Assembly: GCA_032209605.1 (NCBI GenBank) | Contig: JASFXZ010000005.1 | Span: forward strand, 19,954,860-20,018,859 | Source: Mactromeris polynyma | Taxonomy: Eukaryota; Mollusca; Bivalvia; Venerida; Mactridae | Length of the DNA: 64,000 bases | Direction of reading: 5' to 3' | In this document: piece by piece, positions 14,401 through 29,400 of the stretch | Numbering within the stretch: position 1 is the stretch's first letter | Layout: every line of letters begins with the position of its first letter | Program-made: the position numbers and the translations under genes | The notes under the pieces: model-generated | The model's input: only the letters and a program-made list of their open reading frames with translations | Told to the model about the DNA's origin: nothing | The model's database searches: none

Positions 14401-17400
14401 CATTCTCTGCGCGCACCATAGCATGTCAATGAATGATCTTAGTTATCACCGTCTTGTTATAAACATGGCCACAATGTGACAAATTCTAAAAATCATATTT
14501 GAGATTATTTCAAGGTCATGAATGATGAGATTTTCTCCTTTATTGATTCTTACGCACCCTAAGTCTGCAAGCTGAAACTTGGAGTAATGAGACAGCATGT
14601 ATGAACCACTGTATTACAGGCTTGTCTCCAAGAATGGCAACGTTTTTTTGCACATCACTTCATTAAACATTGTCAGGCTTCTTGCGGGCTCTGATGAATT
14701 ATCATTACGATAACATAATGCATTATAGTCTTGAAATAAGTTGGGCGTAGTAAAAAAATCTGCAACAAGAAAGATTTGAGAGTCTATATTGTAATATTTC
14801 ATGTGTTTAAAACAATATTATTCGTGCTAAAAACAAGATCATGCCTTTTATTTATTTATTGGCCTTGAAGCATATTCAAGTTTTGGTTTGCTGCTGTGAT
14901 TGTAGTAATGCCTGGACATATGCAGCGATGAAATGGAAAATGTTCTGATTGTCTGTTGATGTTCTGTACATTGACCTTTACCATTTCATCCATAAATGTT
15001 GTGGCTAAAATACTTATTTTGTTTCAAACTAGTTTTGAACATGCTCAGGATTTGAACAGCTTCCATAATTAAACCTGTTCTGGCCAATGGTCGACAATGC
15101 TTTGCAATTATCGTGTGACATCCCCTGTGTGCGTGAACCTTCTTTAAAAGTTCTTTAAAAAGGACTTTACTTGTATTTTAATTTGCTCAGAATATTGTCC
15201 ACTATTGTCATTTAAATAAGGTATTTTTTCAGAGCTTAGACCATGTCTTGAATCTGCCAAATTTTGTTCAGTTTGGTACATTTATACATTTCTTGGTAAT
15301 GAAAAGTACTGATTCCATTATATGGCCCCTGTATCATTTGGCAATCTCACTTTTGACTCTGAGATGTGTTTGCAGAATGTTTATGTTTGTAGTTTTCTAT
15401 ATATTGTATATTTGTAATATACAGGCATGTGCTGTGTATTTCCAAGGAAGGTTGTCAAAGGTAACTTATGTTCTGTTTTGTTTTGTTCCGCCAATTTGTT
15501 GCTTTGCATTGCTACATAATTATACACGGTGCATATATTTCCTACCTGCAAGAGGCTTATACACACTGTGTACATTTGAACAGATCTTTTTTAATAGCTT
15601 TAAAGCATCTAGATTTAATGTTCTGCATTGACCACAAAGCCTATTATTCATATATATAAACATAACAACTTTGAATGAGAATAAGCTAACTGAGTTGTCA
15701 CCGCTGTACATTTTATTTGGGTGTGAAAAAGCAAATTTCTTTCAAGCATCCATCGTTGGTGGTCTGCATAAAAGTTTAAACAATTGAAACCACAGTTTGT
15801 GTATGCAGCGTTGTTAAGAGGTAATTTATGTAAATACGAACAAGTTTATAAGTATTATGAATTTATTTAAAGAATTTGGATATCTCTTGGAACATAAAGT
15901 AATGGAGATTGTGTAAAAGATCCTGAACTAGGGGAAAGTACTGGTTAGTCACCCAGGAAGGAGTCTTTGAGGGTGATAAATGTTAAATGTAAAAAAAAAA
16001 ATTCACAATTGAAGTAAAATAAACAAGCTTACTCATTATAAGTAATACATATACCCCTTTTGAGATTCATTTGTTACATATAGCTATACTGTGATGGGTT
16101 ATGGTATTCCATTACCGACCAACTGTCAACCATGTCAGCTTTTACTTTTGAAATGTTATGAAATATGTGGCAAACAATTCAACATGGGTGGGATTTGAGT
16201 AATATTAGGTGTCTATTACTATTAGTTAACTTGTTACATGAATGTTAATACATATAACTTATAACTTTGACACTGAAATATATTGGAGATATGGGGATGC
16301 TGCTAGGATCTGTCACTGTTATCAAACTTCTGGATGAAAGGTTTATCATGAATAAGATTCATGATTCTAACTTATGTAAGTCTGTCAGAGTCAAAGGAAA
16401 ACCCTCAAAATCATGAAATAATGGAACAAACCTGCATGTGAAACTTGTGAGACATAAAGGAATCTATAGAATATGTATCATTTGGAGCAAAACATATTGA
16501 AGTGAGACCTTGTGAATCGGACATTCCCTTTATAAAAATTAGGCCCTGTTTCTAGAAATGTTACTATCTAAAGTATGCGTGTCTGTCATAGTATTGTTTA
16601 TTATTTTTAAGATCCTGTTAGACAAAAATTAATTAAAATAGGGGCGGTGCTCTTTTTTTCCTCGGAAAGAATCTCAAAACATTTCACATGCCACGGGTGC
16701 TGGTGTTTTGCCTTTGTTTAACTGCTTGTATTTTGTGGTGTTATCATTAACATTATTAAATCCATGTTCTAATATTTGTAAAAGGATTTTGGCTGCAGAC
16801 CTAACATAGCCTTTGCTTGATATTGAGGGGTGAAAGCGAAACATGTGTATCTACTTCATGAGTTATTTACAGATAAACTAGTTTCACTTTTACCCCTTGA
16901 TTTGTTCAAACCCAGTGTTATATGTTAATACCCATTATTCCCATTGCATTTTGTTCATAATTATAGCTTTAAATTACAACATAATTCGGGTGTTGGCGCC
17001 AGAATCAGCTATCTCTATATAAATTTATTAAGGAGATGGTAGATCTGGCTGCAACCCCTTGATTTATGCTGTTGGCTTATATTTCCACTTACTTGGCTAA
17101 CAAGACTGAGTAGGGGAGACTTCATGGCTTAAACAGTGTTGGGAGCTTAGCCAATATATTATGTACAATTTAACCATATATCTATTTGTTATCGGTAATA
17201 TATGAAAATGTTCCTGCTTGCTTGGTATCTCATCTGGGTACAATGGACCTAAAAGAGGTGTTGGGATCATTTGCCAACTGTCCATACATCCATCCCTCTA
17301 CATTTCTTCAAAACCTCTTCTCCAGAACGACGCAATAAATTTAACGAAAATTTGCTGGAAGCATTTTTATATGGTCAGCGTTCTCACTCGACTCCTAATT

Positions 17401-20400
17401 ATGCTTTTTGGACTCCTTATTTTTTCTCTGGTACTCCAGTTTCTGGCGAAATTTCTTTCAAATTGCATTGAAGTACTGCAAATTGTTCTTCAAGCATTGG
17501 TTTTAGACTCCTGTTTTCAAATCCTAGTGAGAACCCTGATGGTGGGAATTCAAAATTGTACCAATAACTGCCCTGCCACCTGTGGGACAGAGTCCTTAGA
17601 TGGAAGTTGGAGTTATCTTTAAATAAAATTTTCTCCAGAGCTGTTTGATGGAATTAAAGCAATTTTGATTAGAAGCATCTTCTAGTGTTAGGGATTCCAA
17701 ATTGTACCAATGAAGGCATTGGCTATCATGGGAACCAAATGATGGGTGGAAGCTTCTCTAATGGTAGGCATATAAACAAATGATGACTTTAGGGGCTGGG
17801 AAATGACAGGGGTTCCTTAGGTGTAATATGGATGTTTTTCAAGGTATTTCTTCTCGAGAACTACTGTAACCTCTTGGAATTAACGTTGTTTCCAAGGCTG
17901 GGAATATTCTCAAATGCCAGCTCTGACCTTCCTCCCTTCTTTTAAGGATTCAGTCCTTATACTTTGTGTGAAAGTAATAAATAAAACAGATGAGCAATAC
18001 AGACCTTTTGGGCTTTTTTGTTTGTTTACAGAATACACCTTTGCATGGAACCCTCCAGTAAGCTGTAATACACTTTATGCATTGTCCTTGCTTTGTGTTC
18101 AATGAATATGTCAGCTTTAATACCATAATGCTAAATTATCACCTTTGCTGAAGTATTGACTTTTGTTGTAATTGTGGTATTAGCTTAATATGTTAAGAAA
18201 GATTACAGAAAACAGCCATTCTATGCTTTAAGCTTCCGTTTCTCACTTTTTAGTTGTACACAAAAACCATAAAATCTGCTTCTTCATGTTCAACACATCT
18301 TGTAATATGTACATGGTATTATTTACAGCAAAACATATTTGTATTGGAGTTTTTCTCTATTTTTGGACAATTTTCAGCTATGTACGTTTTTCAGTTGACC
18401 TAATCACTGTTGCTGGTATTCTACAGCCAGTAACAGACACTCATCTTCCCCCACATAGATCAGAGGCGAGGGATGGATGACTTTTAGTGTATTATATTCA
18501 GTCAAATTGTTATGCAGATCGTTACAAAGCCGGACATCCGGGTTTCAAATCTATAGCCTGACTCTACTGACTCGGCTAACAGGGGGCTAGTTCAACATAC
18601 AGTAAAACATGGTTATATGCACCATTGTATGACCACTGCTGTTCCTTTGCTGTTTGGTTAAAAAAATCCTCAGTGCAGCCATTCATGTTTCATACTAACA
18701 TACTATGAGATATATGTCTCTGATTACAAATGCTTTTATACAATATATGTGTGTCTTGTTGCAATAAATATATCTTGGTAAACAGCATTAGATAATTAAC
18801 CAGGTGATTCATTGTTTTAATTTATTTATTCTTATAGTTTTATGATATTGTTTTATTCTATAAGCTTGAATAACACCAGTTTACTATTTGACTGATCTGA
18901 AACTTTTAGTTGCCCATTTTTATCAATCCTACATAAGTTTTTATAAATACACACAGATATAATTTTGTGATTCCATTAAAGGCCCCGCCTTCATGGGCGG
19001 CGCCAATAATTACAAGACTAGACTGTACTTGGAAAATTCAAGGGTTTGGTCTAAAACTCTTGAAACTTCTTCTGTACCAGAACTGAGATACAATAGTTGT
19101 GTGCCTTAAACCCTCAAAATGTTGAGAGTCTTAATATGGCAATAAACTGCGGCTGCAGTGTGGATGGAATGTAATGATGGTGTTCTAGTTTTGTTGTTTG
19201 ACTTTGGAGCACCCAGTAAGGTGATTGACACTTGCGTGAATGCAGTTATCGATCTGGAGCACTCAGTAAGGTGATTGACACTTGCGTGAATGCAGTTATC
19301 GATCTGGAGCACTCAGTAAGGTGATTGACACTTGCGTGAATGCAGTTATCGATCTGGAGCACTCAGTAAGGTGATCGACACTTGCGTGAATGCAGTTATC
19401 GATCTGCACTTCACCCCAGAACATGTTGTTGCAAACCTTATGCGCAATTTGGTTATTTAGTGCACTGTGTTAATGATTAATTAAAGGTGTTAATTGCCCA
19501 TTAAAACTGTCTTTATTGTTCTGCTGATTTGTTTGAAGTGAACTGTTATTGATTTATTACGCACTGTTTGGCATTGGTAAATTCTTCCGCAAAAATGTCT
19601 GTTTTCAGCTGGTGGGTATTACTCAGTAAGTTATTTTTGCTACACGGTTCCAGGCTACGTGAAAAACCTGCATAATGGTAAATGATTGATGGTGAATGAG
19701 ACACTTTCTGGTTCTGTTAATTGTATCAGCTAGACAATGACATCGTAAACCTTAAATCTGAGGACACATTATATTCCTGAGAGCTCATACATCAACAGAA
19801 AATTGCTGTGATTTTTGTCTTAATGGAAAGTACCTAGTATCAATACAGTGATGTTACCTTAGGCTATCAGAGAATGTTGTGACAATGACCAGCATGTATT
19901 GATTGATCGTCTGTTTTTAGGGATGAAAGCGAAACTAAGTCTATCAGTATATGAATACAGAAACACATACACTTGTATTGCTTTCACACATATGTTTAGT
20001 GTTCATATAAAGATACATTTACTTTAGCAGGTGAGACATTGTACACCACTGGGATAAGAAAACTAATCCTTAAAAGGGCAATTTCCTATGTTTTTGGCTT
20101 TTGGCATGTTAATTGTCAGGAAGATTGTTGCTCTAATAGCGGCTGCTCTGATGGTGGTCAATATTACCGTTTAGTGATTGCTTCAATGTTAAATCTGTCT
20201 GTCCTAGACTGGTTCCTAAAGTTGTTCCATCTCCGACCAAACGTCGGAAAGAAAATGATGGTTAGTTATTGATGATTATGAGATAGGAAGTCCAGTCTAA
20301 GATTATTGCTGATTGCCCAGACGTTAACTTATTTTCCGCTAACATTTTGCCATTTCAGACAATATTTGGTGATCAAATTTGCCGAGCCCTGTCAGTGTTA

Positions 20401-23400
20401 TATTAGTTTTTATGTACATTATTTGTATTTAGGATTATGTTTTTCAGGAGATTTGGACGCTATAACAGAAAAGAAGAAGACATCAACGTTAGGAAGATTG
20501 TTTAGGAATATGGGATTTCGTAGATCTAGTCGGAAACACAGTTACAAGAAACACCAAGGTATTGTAAAATATTCTTATTCATATTTTTCTTTTTGATCGT
20601 GTGTTTTAAGAAAGAACTAAAAGATGTTTCTGCTGTTTAGTAAAATAGTTGCGCCACATTCATGTTATAACCGTTAGTTGTGAGTAAGGGTACATTTTCT
20701 GGATTCAGCACATAATATGTTGACTTATGACACACAAAGATAAACATTTATTCTCAGGCATTTAATCTTGATCATTATTTGACTTCTGTTGCATTACATC
20801 TGTAAAAGTTTTTTTTAAATCTATTAGAAATATCAGTGTTGTGAATTCTGCTTGGTAAAAGTTTAAGCAGCATGCACAAGTAAGATAAATTAAAGAAGAA
20901 TGACCGTACAAAAATAATTCCATTTCTAAACCTTTTTCAGTGTTGTATTTATCACATAGTCAAATGCCAAATACAGTTATCACTCTGTTGAGTACCAAAT
21001 GCAGTTATCATTGTGTTGAGTACCAAATGCAGTTATCACTGTGTTGAGTACCAAATGCAGTTATCATTGTGTTGAGTACCAAATGCAGTTATCATTGTGT
21101 TGAGTGCCAAATGCAGTTATCACTCTGTTGAGTACCAAATGCAGTTATCATTGTGTTGAGTACCAAATGCAGTTATCACTTTGTTGAGTGCTAAATGCAG
21201 TTATCACTGTGTTGAGTACCAAATGCAGTTATCACTGTGTTGAGTACCAAATGCAGTTATCATTGTGTTGAGTGCCAAATGCAGTTATCACTCTGTTGAG
21301 TACCAAATGCAGTTATCACTCTGTTGAGTACCAAATGCAGTTATCATTGTGTTGAGTACCAAATGCAGTTATCACTTTGTTGAGTGCCAAATGCAGTTAT
21401 CACTGTGTTGAGTACCAAATGCAGTTATCACTCTGTTGAGTACCAAATGCAGTTATCATTGTGTTGAGTGCCAAATGCAGTTATCACTTTGTTGAGTGCC
21501 AAATGCAGTTATCACTGTGTTGAGTGCCAAATGCAGTTATCACTGTGTTGAGTCCGATGCAGTTATCATTGTGTTGAGTGCCAAATGCAGTTATCACTTT
21601 GTTGAGTGCCAAATGCAGTTATCACTGTGTTGAGTGCCAAATGCAGTTATCACTGTGTTGAGTACCAAATGCAGTTATCACTATGTTGAGTACCAAATGC
21701 AGTTATCACTGTGTTGAGTGCCAAATGCAGTTATCACTGTGTTGAGTGCCAAATGCAGTTATCACTATGTTGAGTACCAAATGCAGTTATCACTGTGTTG
21801 AGTACCAAATGCAGTTATCACTGTGTTGAGTACCAAATGCAGTTATCACTGTGTTGAGTACCAAATGCAGTTATCACTGTGTTGAGTACCAAATGCAGTT
21901 ATCACTGTGTTGAGTGCCAAATGCAGTTATCGCTGTGTTGAGTGCCAAATGCAGTTATGAAGAGACATGTCGTTATATATGTTTCAATAAGGGTACAGAA
22001 TGAGGTCAATAAATATTGTTATTTATTTGGCAAGAAAATAAGATAATAATTACATTCAGTACCTGGTATTGTCGCAAATTTATAGATCATGTATTTGTTT
22101 TGCAGTTTTACAGTATTTCAGTACTTTACCCGAAATTGTGACCTCTTGCAGAAAATACTTTTGAAAAACATGTCTAAAATGACGCTGTATCTGGACTGTT
22201 TTCAGAGAAACATGAACTCAAGGTTTATTAAAATAAACTAGTGAATTATTTCTAAATTGTCTTTCAAATAAATTAGTTTTAAAACATCTATTCAGACTCC
22301 ATTGAAGTGCTGGAGGATGCAGTTTGTTATGGGGCCAATATGGCTGCTGTACCTATCGGTAACTATGACATCACACTGTTGCTAAGGAAACATTTGTTTT
22401 GTTGAAGTTGGCTTCAGTTAGCTTTAACTGTTGTTTAATCCCCAGTTTGTTCATTGTGGAACACTTACTTTCTGAAAATTGTGGTGCGTGCACATGTTTT
22501 AAGCTTAAAGACAATAATTGTAATCAGCACATTTCCCGAGGCTTATGATATTATATATACCAGTGCACAGTAAAATACCATGACTTGGTTTTAGTTATAT
22601 GTGAATACATTATGCTATGAGGTGTCAAGGATCATTACTATAAATTGTTAGCAGGTCAATGTTAAAGATGGACAATGTTAAAGATGGACAATACAGTAAA
22701 TGTTTGAATATGGTTGTCTGGTGGTAGTGTGCCAAATTCCTGATCATAGCGATGTTGATTCAAATTTTATAATAGGAGAGATTGTTACAGGGTTTTGACA
22801 AGCCCATGATTGTTGCAAGTATTGGTTAAAACCCAGTAAGCAGTCATGGCAAGTAATTGATATTAATTGTTTTAACTTATTTCACTATTGATGTAAAATA
22901 TAGACGTTTGAATTGAAATCAGACTAATATTATGCAGAATGTTTATGATATGCTTCTAATGGATTCCATCGTTCGGATATGCACCCTCACATTACATAGC
23001 ATGATTAGTTACATTGATTAGTATTGGGAAAATGACAAGATTTGGCATTAAAATGTTCTGTAAATGTCAGATGATTTTATCAACCAGTTCTGTTGGAGTG
23101 AAATCCTTCTTGGTGAATAAATGCTGTGTGCTACCTTGGGATATAAAGGTTGAACATCATAGTTTGGAATGTTTAAAAGATGATTTAACAATTATTTTCT
23201 AATCAGAGATAGATCACTGGAAAAGAAAAAAGTTGGTAACTCCCTGTAATATAAGTAAACAATTCGATTTTTCTTGGAAAAGTGTCAGATCTTTAGCACT
23301 AACATGGCATTTCCTTGAAATGTAGCACCTGTTAGTGTGTTTGGAAATGTTTTGTCTTTTTCCTGTACTCTCCCTCCATCTCTACATGAAAAACAGCTGT

Positions 23401-26400
23401 CTGCAATATCAAGTCTGCTACTTCAATCTACCATTGCATGTTTCCATTAACTTACAGTAGTTCCTTAGAGAAAAAATATCTCCAGGGTGCCTAATAATTA
23501 TCACTAATTTTGATGAATGGTGTTTTTTTTGTGGTGCTGTCAAATGGTACCCATTTGTTGGGGATTTATGTTATTATCAATATCTGTGATATTATGGTTA
23601 ACATTGATGAAATTGTGAATATATTTGTTGTACACATTTTTTTTAAAGTCCATTATGTACTATTTATTCATGTAAAAAGTGCCATTTAAAATCACTGGTG
23701 TTGATAATATCTTCTTTGAAGAAATATTAATGAGTCATATAACATCCCAGCTTTCAACAGTTATCTACAGAGCAATAAAGTGCATGCATAACTTAAATGC
23801 CATGATTTGTTGCACATAATGACATCACTAAATGACTGTTGTAACATAAATGTACTGGTAGGTTAACCAAATAATCATATAATATTATATGTAATGAGTA
23901 ATAGTTTAAATCTTAGATCATGCACTTGTCTCATGATTAGTGACCATGCACAGGATATAATATGGTAAAACCTCACTTAAATACCACCTCAATAATAAAA
24001 AATTAAGAACACAGCTTTAAGTCTATCTTTATGTAACCTCAACATTAAGACCACCTCAAAAAACAAGACCTGAGTTTTCAAGGATCCCAATGGTGGTCTT
24101 AATATTGAGGTGTTACTGTACTTTCATTTAGTGGGTCAACCAAATATGCCCACTCAGTACAGTGAGCACAGGACTTGGCTGAATATGTTCATTGTTCAGG
24201 GAAGGTGGGTCATTTATGTTCTCTAAGAAATTTCAAGTAACTGGAGATAATGCATCTGGAGTTGTCATTCAGACTTCGTTTTCTTGACAACCTTCTATCC
24301 AAATACTTATTATCGTATTATCCGGATTTTTTTTTCGGGGCGTATGAATTCGAATGAACAAGTTCTGACTGTAGTATGATTTAAGTTGGCTGTCATACAA
24401 TTGGCTGGAATTAACTGTTACAGTATTGAAACTTACTATCTGTGCATTAATCTCATGCTTGATAAATGCCACCTGCTATTCTAGTTTGTGCTTGAAAGTT
24501 AAATTTTCATTTCGGATTCCGATCAATGTTATGCTGTCACATAAATCTGAGTAAACATTATTTTCATGCTATCATGCATTGAACAATTCCCTTCCTTTAT
24601 TGATTTAGATGATTGTGTTACATTGTTAAATACACTCAGTCTGTTGATTTTGATGTACAGAGATTTGAATTTGTCTTTCAAATACTAGAAGCATGGTGCT
24701 TTGGGGTAGTTTTGCCGAACTTGTGGTCCGGAGGTCATGTGGGTTAGAATCCCACCATGAGCAAAAGTCTTTTCCATCCTTTAATTACTACAAAGTTAGT
24801 AACCCAGAAAGCAGTCATTAAGAATGATTACTCGAAGTTGTTGTAATTGTTACATTATCAATGTAAAATTAATAAGTTTAAATTAATTGTCAGTTATACT
24901 AATAAAAGATATGACAGAGTCTAAAATGTACTAGGTTTACATAAAGAACCAAATATATTTTACCATATATAAATTATTCTCAGCAACACATCATAGCACC
25001 AAACCTTTCAAATTTAGATTTATCACATTTCAAATTAATTGCTTCATTATCATCCAGCAAAAGTATCTTCTGTTAACTGCAACTTATCTGAGCAAGCTGG
25101 CATCACTCATTTAACAAGCTTTGAATATTCCAAGTGGGTATATTCTAGATCTGACATATAATTTGGTCCTTCTAACTATAAAATATTGTTTTGGAACAGG
25201 ATAATTGAGATATATCTCTGATGAGAAGTTTCATAGAACCCTACCGTGCACTCTCTAAATATATATTGTATTGACATGCAGTGTGTGCAGTGGTGAATAA
25301 TCCTCTGTTTCTTTGTTCATGTGTGCTAATTAGGCTAACATAGTCAAAGATGAACCTATTACACCGTAAATGCTCCCTTTTAAAGGTCATAAATCTAAAT
25401 GGTTGAGTACAAATGTGCTTGGAATGGTTTGTAATCATGGAAGAGTCTTATATATGTGTAAGAACTTCAGTCCAATTCTATCAACACCTCATTTGGTATT
25501 CTATGAACTGCGTCTGCAGCTGATCCAGTATGTTCCAGTGTAGTGTCTTTTAAAGCTCATTTTATTGGTGCAAAGTATAATTAAGCAAAGTTTATTTCAG
25601 TAGATTAAATACATCAAAATGCCCTGTAAAATTTCGTACAAAATAAATCTGCTTGCTACTACAAAATATAGCCCTGAAAATGTCTCAATATAACCAGATA
25701 TTTTTGATTTCAGGAGATTTACTGGCACATGAGATAACAATGGGGGATAATGATAGGATTGCTTTGATGCAGATGGTTAAAGAAGGAAAGATTTCCACAG
25801 AGACAGCTTTACAAGTGGTAAGTTTTATATCTTCATTCCACTTTATGGTAAATACACTGTATTGCCTTAAGAACTATAGTAAACAATGTGTTGCCTTATG
25901 GTGGCTAGAACTATCATAAACACTGTGTTACCTTATGGTGGCTAGAACTATCATAAAAACTGTGTTACCTTATGGTGGCTAGAACTATCATAAACACTGT
26001 GTTACCTTATGGTGGCTAGAACTATCATAACACTGTGTTACCTTATGGTGACTGGAACTATTACAAACACTGTGTTACCTTATGGTGGCTAGAACTATCA
26101 TAAACACTGTGTTACCTTATGGTGACTAGAACTATTACAAACACTGTGTTACCTTATGGTGGCTAGAACTATCATAAACACTGTGTTACCTTATGGTGGC
26201 TAGAACTATCATAAACACTGTGTTACCTTATGGTGGCTAGAACTATCATAAACACTGTGTTACCTTATGGTGGCTAGAACTATCATAAACACTGTGTTAC
26301 CTTATGGTGGCTAGAACTATCATAAACACTGTGTTACCTTATGGTGGCTAGAACTATCATAAACACTGTGTTACCTTATAGTGACTGGAACTATTACAAA

Positions 26401-29400
26401 CACTTTGTTACCTTATGATGAATAGAACTATAACAAGCACAGTATTTCCTCAGTTTTAACAGGCTGACAACTAACAAACAATTATCTTTTTGTTATCTGT
26501 CTACAGCCTTACTGGTATGTTAGATTATAAGATGAACTCATTATGTTGTTTAATTGATAAAGTTGAAAGTGCTTGGTATCCTTCCCTGAAATTAAATCTT
26601 TGAACAATTTATTAATTTCCCATTACTCAATGATTTTGATCTGTTTAGATCTGACAGATGTCTATCGTTAGATTAACCTAGAAAACACATCAAGTGTATA
26701 TATTCTTCTATTTATTACAAACAATCATTTTTGTGGGAATTTTCACTTTGTATCTTATAACCAGGTGTATTATACCATACATGTAATATTGCCGGTGGCC
26801 ACAATGGATTACAGCACAGTTAATGGATGAATGAAATGCTTGGTTTGTGAAGTATTTTTTCAATTGATTTTGAATACTTCATTAATTCATTATAAAATTT
26901 TTTATTACATATAATTACTACCAGAACTTCCAGGAATGTCTAAGCTATGTTTTGTTCAGATTATCTCTCAGTAGAAACTGATCATTATAAGTTATATGAT
27001 GTTTCAATGTCATGTAAGCTCTCTTTGTTCAGTGTTAAATCTTATATGTTCATCAAAAGAAAATCTTACTGAAATGTTCTTGATCTCAGATAACATCAAG
27101 GACTGAAATGTACCTTCGGATTTTAATACAGTCTGATCTCGTTCATTTGAATTTATCGGGTCTGAACTTTTATTTCCAATAATACGTGGTTTCGAATAGC
27201 CCATTTCCAATTCGATGTACGTTAGATGATTCATCGGGACCTGATCTTTATTTCGTATGATACCAAGTATTCAGATGATAGGTTGTCAAATAAACGAGGT
27301 CCGACTGTTCTTAAAGTGAACAAAACATGTAGAATGAATACTAATATCATTAGATTTCTTGGCAAGCATTATTTCTTGCTCTTTAAAACATGCCTGGAAG
27401 CGAATAAGTCTGATTTATCTCAGATTTGCATATTTTCCAGATTTACATATTTTTGAAGGACATTTTATATTGCATGCATGTAGAATTGATTACATCTGTT
27501 GTTCACTAGTTTTTAGATCAATAAACTATTGCTATTATATGGCATGCATGTATGGAGTAAATGTTTGAAAAAAGCTCATAACATAGAATTCAGGCTAAAT
27601 TGTCAAATATGATGATTTGTTGTAGATCAGTTTATATACAAGTTTAGATAATGATTGTAGAGAGAATATATATAAAAAAAACCATTGGATGGACCCAGTG
27701 TGCTATATTAGTGCAGCGAACATCAAATGGAACCAGTCTACTCATGTTATACTGCTATATTAGTGCAGCAAACATCAAATGGAACCAGTCTGCTCATGTT
27801 ATACTGTTATATTAGTGCAGCAAACATCAAATGGAACCAGTCTGCTCATGTTATACTGTTATATTAGTGCAGCAAACATCAAATGGAACCAGTCTGCTCA
27901 TGTTATACTGTTATATTAGTGCAGCAAACATCAAATGGAACCAGTCTGCTCATGTTATACTGTTATATTAGTGCAGCAAACATCAAATGGAACCAGTCTG
28001 TTCAAGAAATACTGTTATATTAGTGCAGAAATCATCAAATGGAACCTGTCTGCTCATGAAATTGTGCAGTAAAGATTAAATAGAACCAGTCACCTATAGA
28101 AATTCAGTTACCACAAGTTTTGCTTACTTTTATTATAAACTGACAGTTAATTATCCACATTCTGCATGTAAAAATGGATACATGTACTCAGCTGTTAATG
28201 CAATCAACCTGTGGATGTAACAGGTTATAATAGGTAACTAGAGAAAAAATTCTTACATTGGTTTTGAATGAGTTTCCAGGGAATTGATTCTATTAGAAAC
28301 TGAGGAGAAAATAATGAGTTAAGTTTGTTATTGTAATTAAGTTATTTTCATATCGACATTCACAGACTTAAAGATATTTCTGCTTGGTTCACAATAAAAA
28401 TGCTGAAAAAAAAAGATTTTAAGTTCTTTATACTGTGCCGGGAGAGGCATGATTATAGTGGGTTTGAATATGCAAGACAACCGACAGAACTGCCATCAAT
28501 ACAGCAAGTTGTATGGGGTGCTTATAGACAGGTTCAAATCCAATCTTTTAGGTGATTGGCACAATATATGGCTGTGATGAATGCAAGACAACCAGAACTG
28601 CCATCAATACAGCACATTGTATGGGGTGCTTATAGATAGGTTCAAGTCTAATATTTTAGGTGATTGGCACAATATATGGCTGTGATGAATGCAAGACAAC
28701 CAGAACTGCCATCAATACAGCATGTTGTATGGGGTGCTTATAGACAGGTTCAAGTCCAATATTTTAGGTGATTGGCACAATATATGACTATGATGAATGC
28801 AAGACAACCAGAACTGCCATCAATACAGCATGTTGTATGGGGTGCTTATAGAGAGGTTGAAGTCCAATCTTTTAGGTGATTGGCACAATATATGACTATG
28901 ATGAATGCAAGACAACCAGAACTGCCATCAATACAGCAAGTTGTATGGGGTGCTTATAGACAGGTTCAAGTTCAATATTTTAGGTGATTGGCACAATATA
29001 TGACTATGATGAATGCAAGACAACCAGAACTGCCATCAATACAGCACGTTGTATAGGGTGCTTATAGAAAGGTTAAAGTCCAATATTTTAGTTGATTGGC
29101 ACAATATATGACTATGATGAATGCAAGACAACCGACAGAACTGCCATCAATACAGCATGTTGTACGAGGTGCTTATAGAGAGATTCAAGTCCAATCTTTT
29201 AAATCTGTAAATCAGGGAAGAGCACAAGTTAGTAACATAGGAATATTAAAAGAAGTGATTGGCACAATACTACTATGGTGTATTTCCCATTATTTCAGAT
29301 ATGTTAATATATCATATTTATATAGCTTGTTTTTGTATTGTTTTTTGGCAATAACCTGGCAAGGTTTCCAGTATGATGTGAAACATATGTATCTATCGTC

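Larger units (their letters stand above)
14323..20447 (+). other. SASH1 intron, 6.1 kb
   Basis: The intron holds a SINE tail (15930-15990), a foldback (16825-16900), a tRNA-like relic (18528-18600), a 50-bp array (19206-19405) and a short dispersed repeat (19917-19975). ORFs near 15.3 kb and 17.2 kb show no domain or splice support. Confidence 0.6.
20559..25713 (+). other. SASH1 intron, 5.2 kb
   Basis: The intron contains the 28-bp array (20963-21958), two SINE relics, a CAGTAAAACCTCA-type MITE (23963-24120) and a decayed inverted-repeat end near 24290-24376. No other exon is recognised. Confidence 0.6.

Noticed and set aside
15248..15631. 127-codon hydrophobic ORF
   Set aside because: No domain, no splice support, T-rich intronic sequence that yields Phe/Leu/Val-rich chance frames.
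17218..17622. 134-codon ORF with a hydrophobic stretch
   Set aside because: No recognisable family. Overlapping frames are equally open, and it sits inside a SASH1 intron.
20963..21958. Regular 28-bp direct repeats resembling a CRISPR array
   Set aside because: Units abut without unique spacers, the genome is animal, and no cas-like genes are present. It is a minisatellite.
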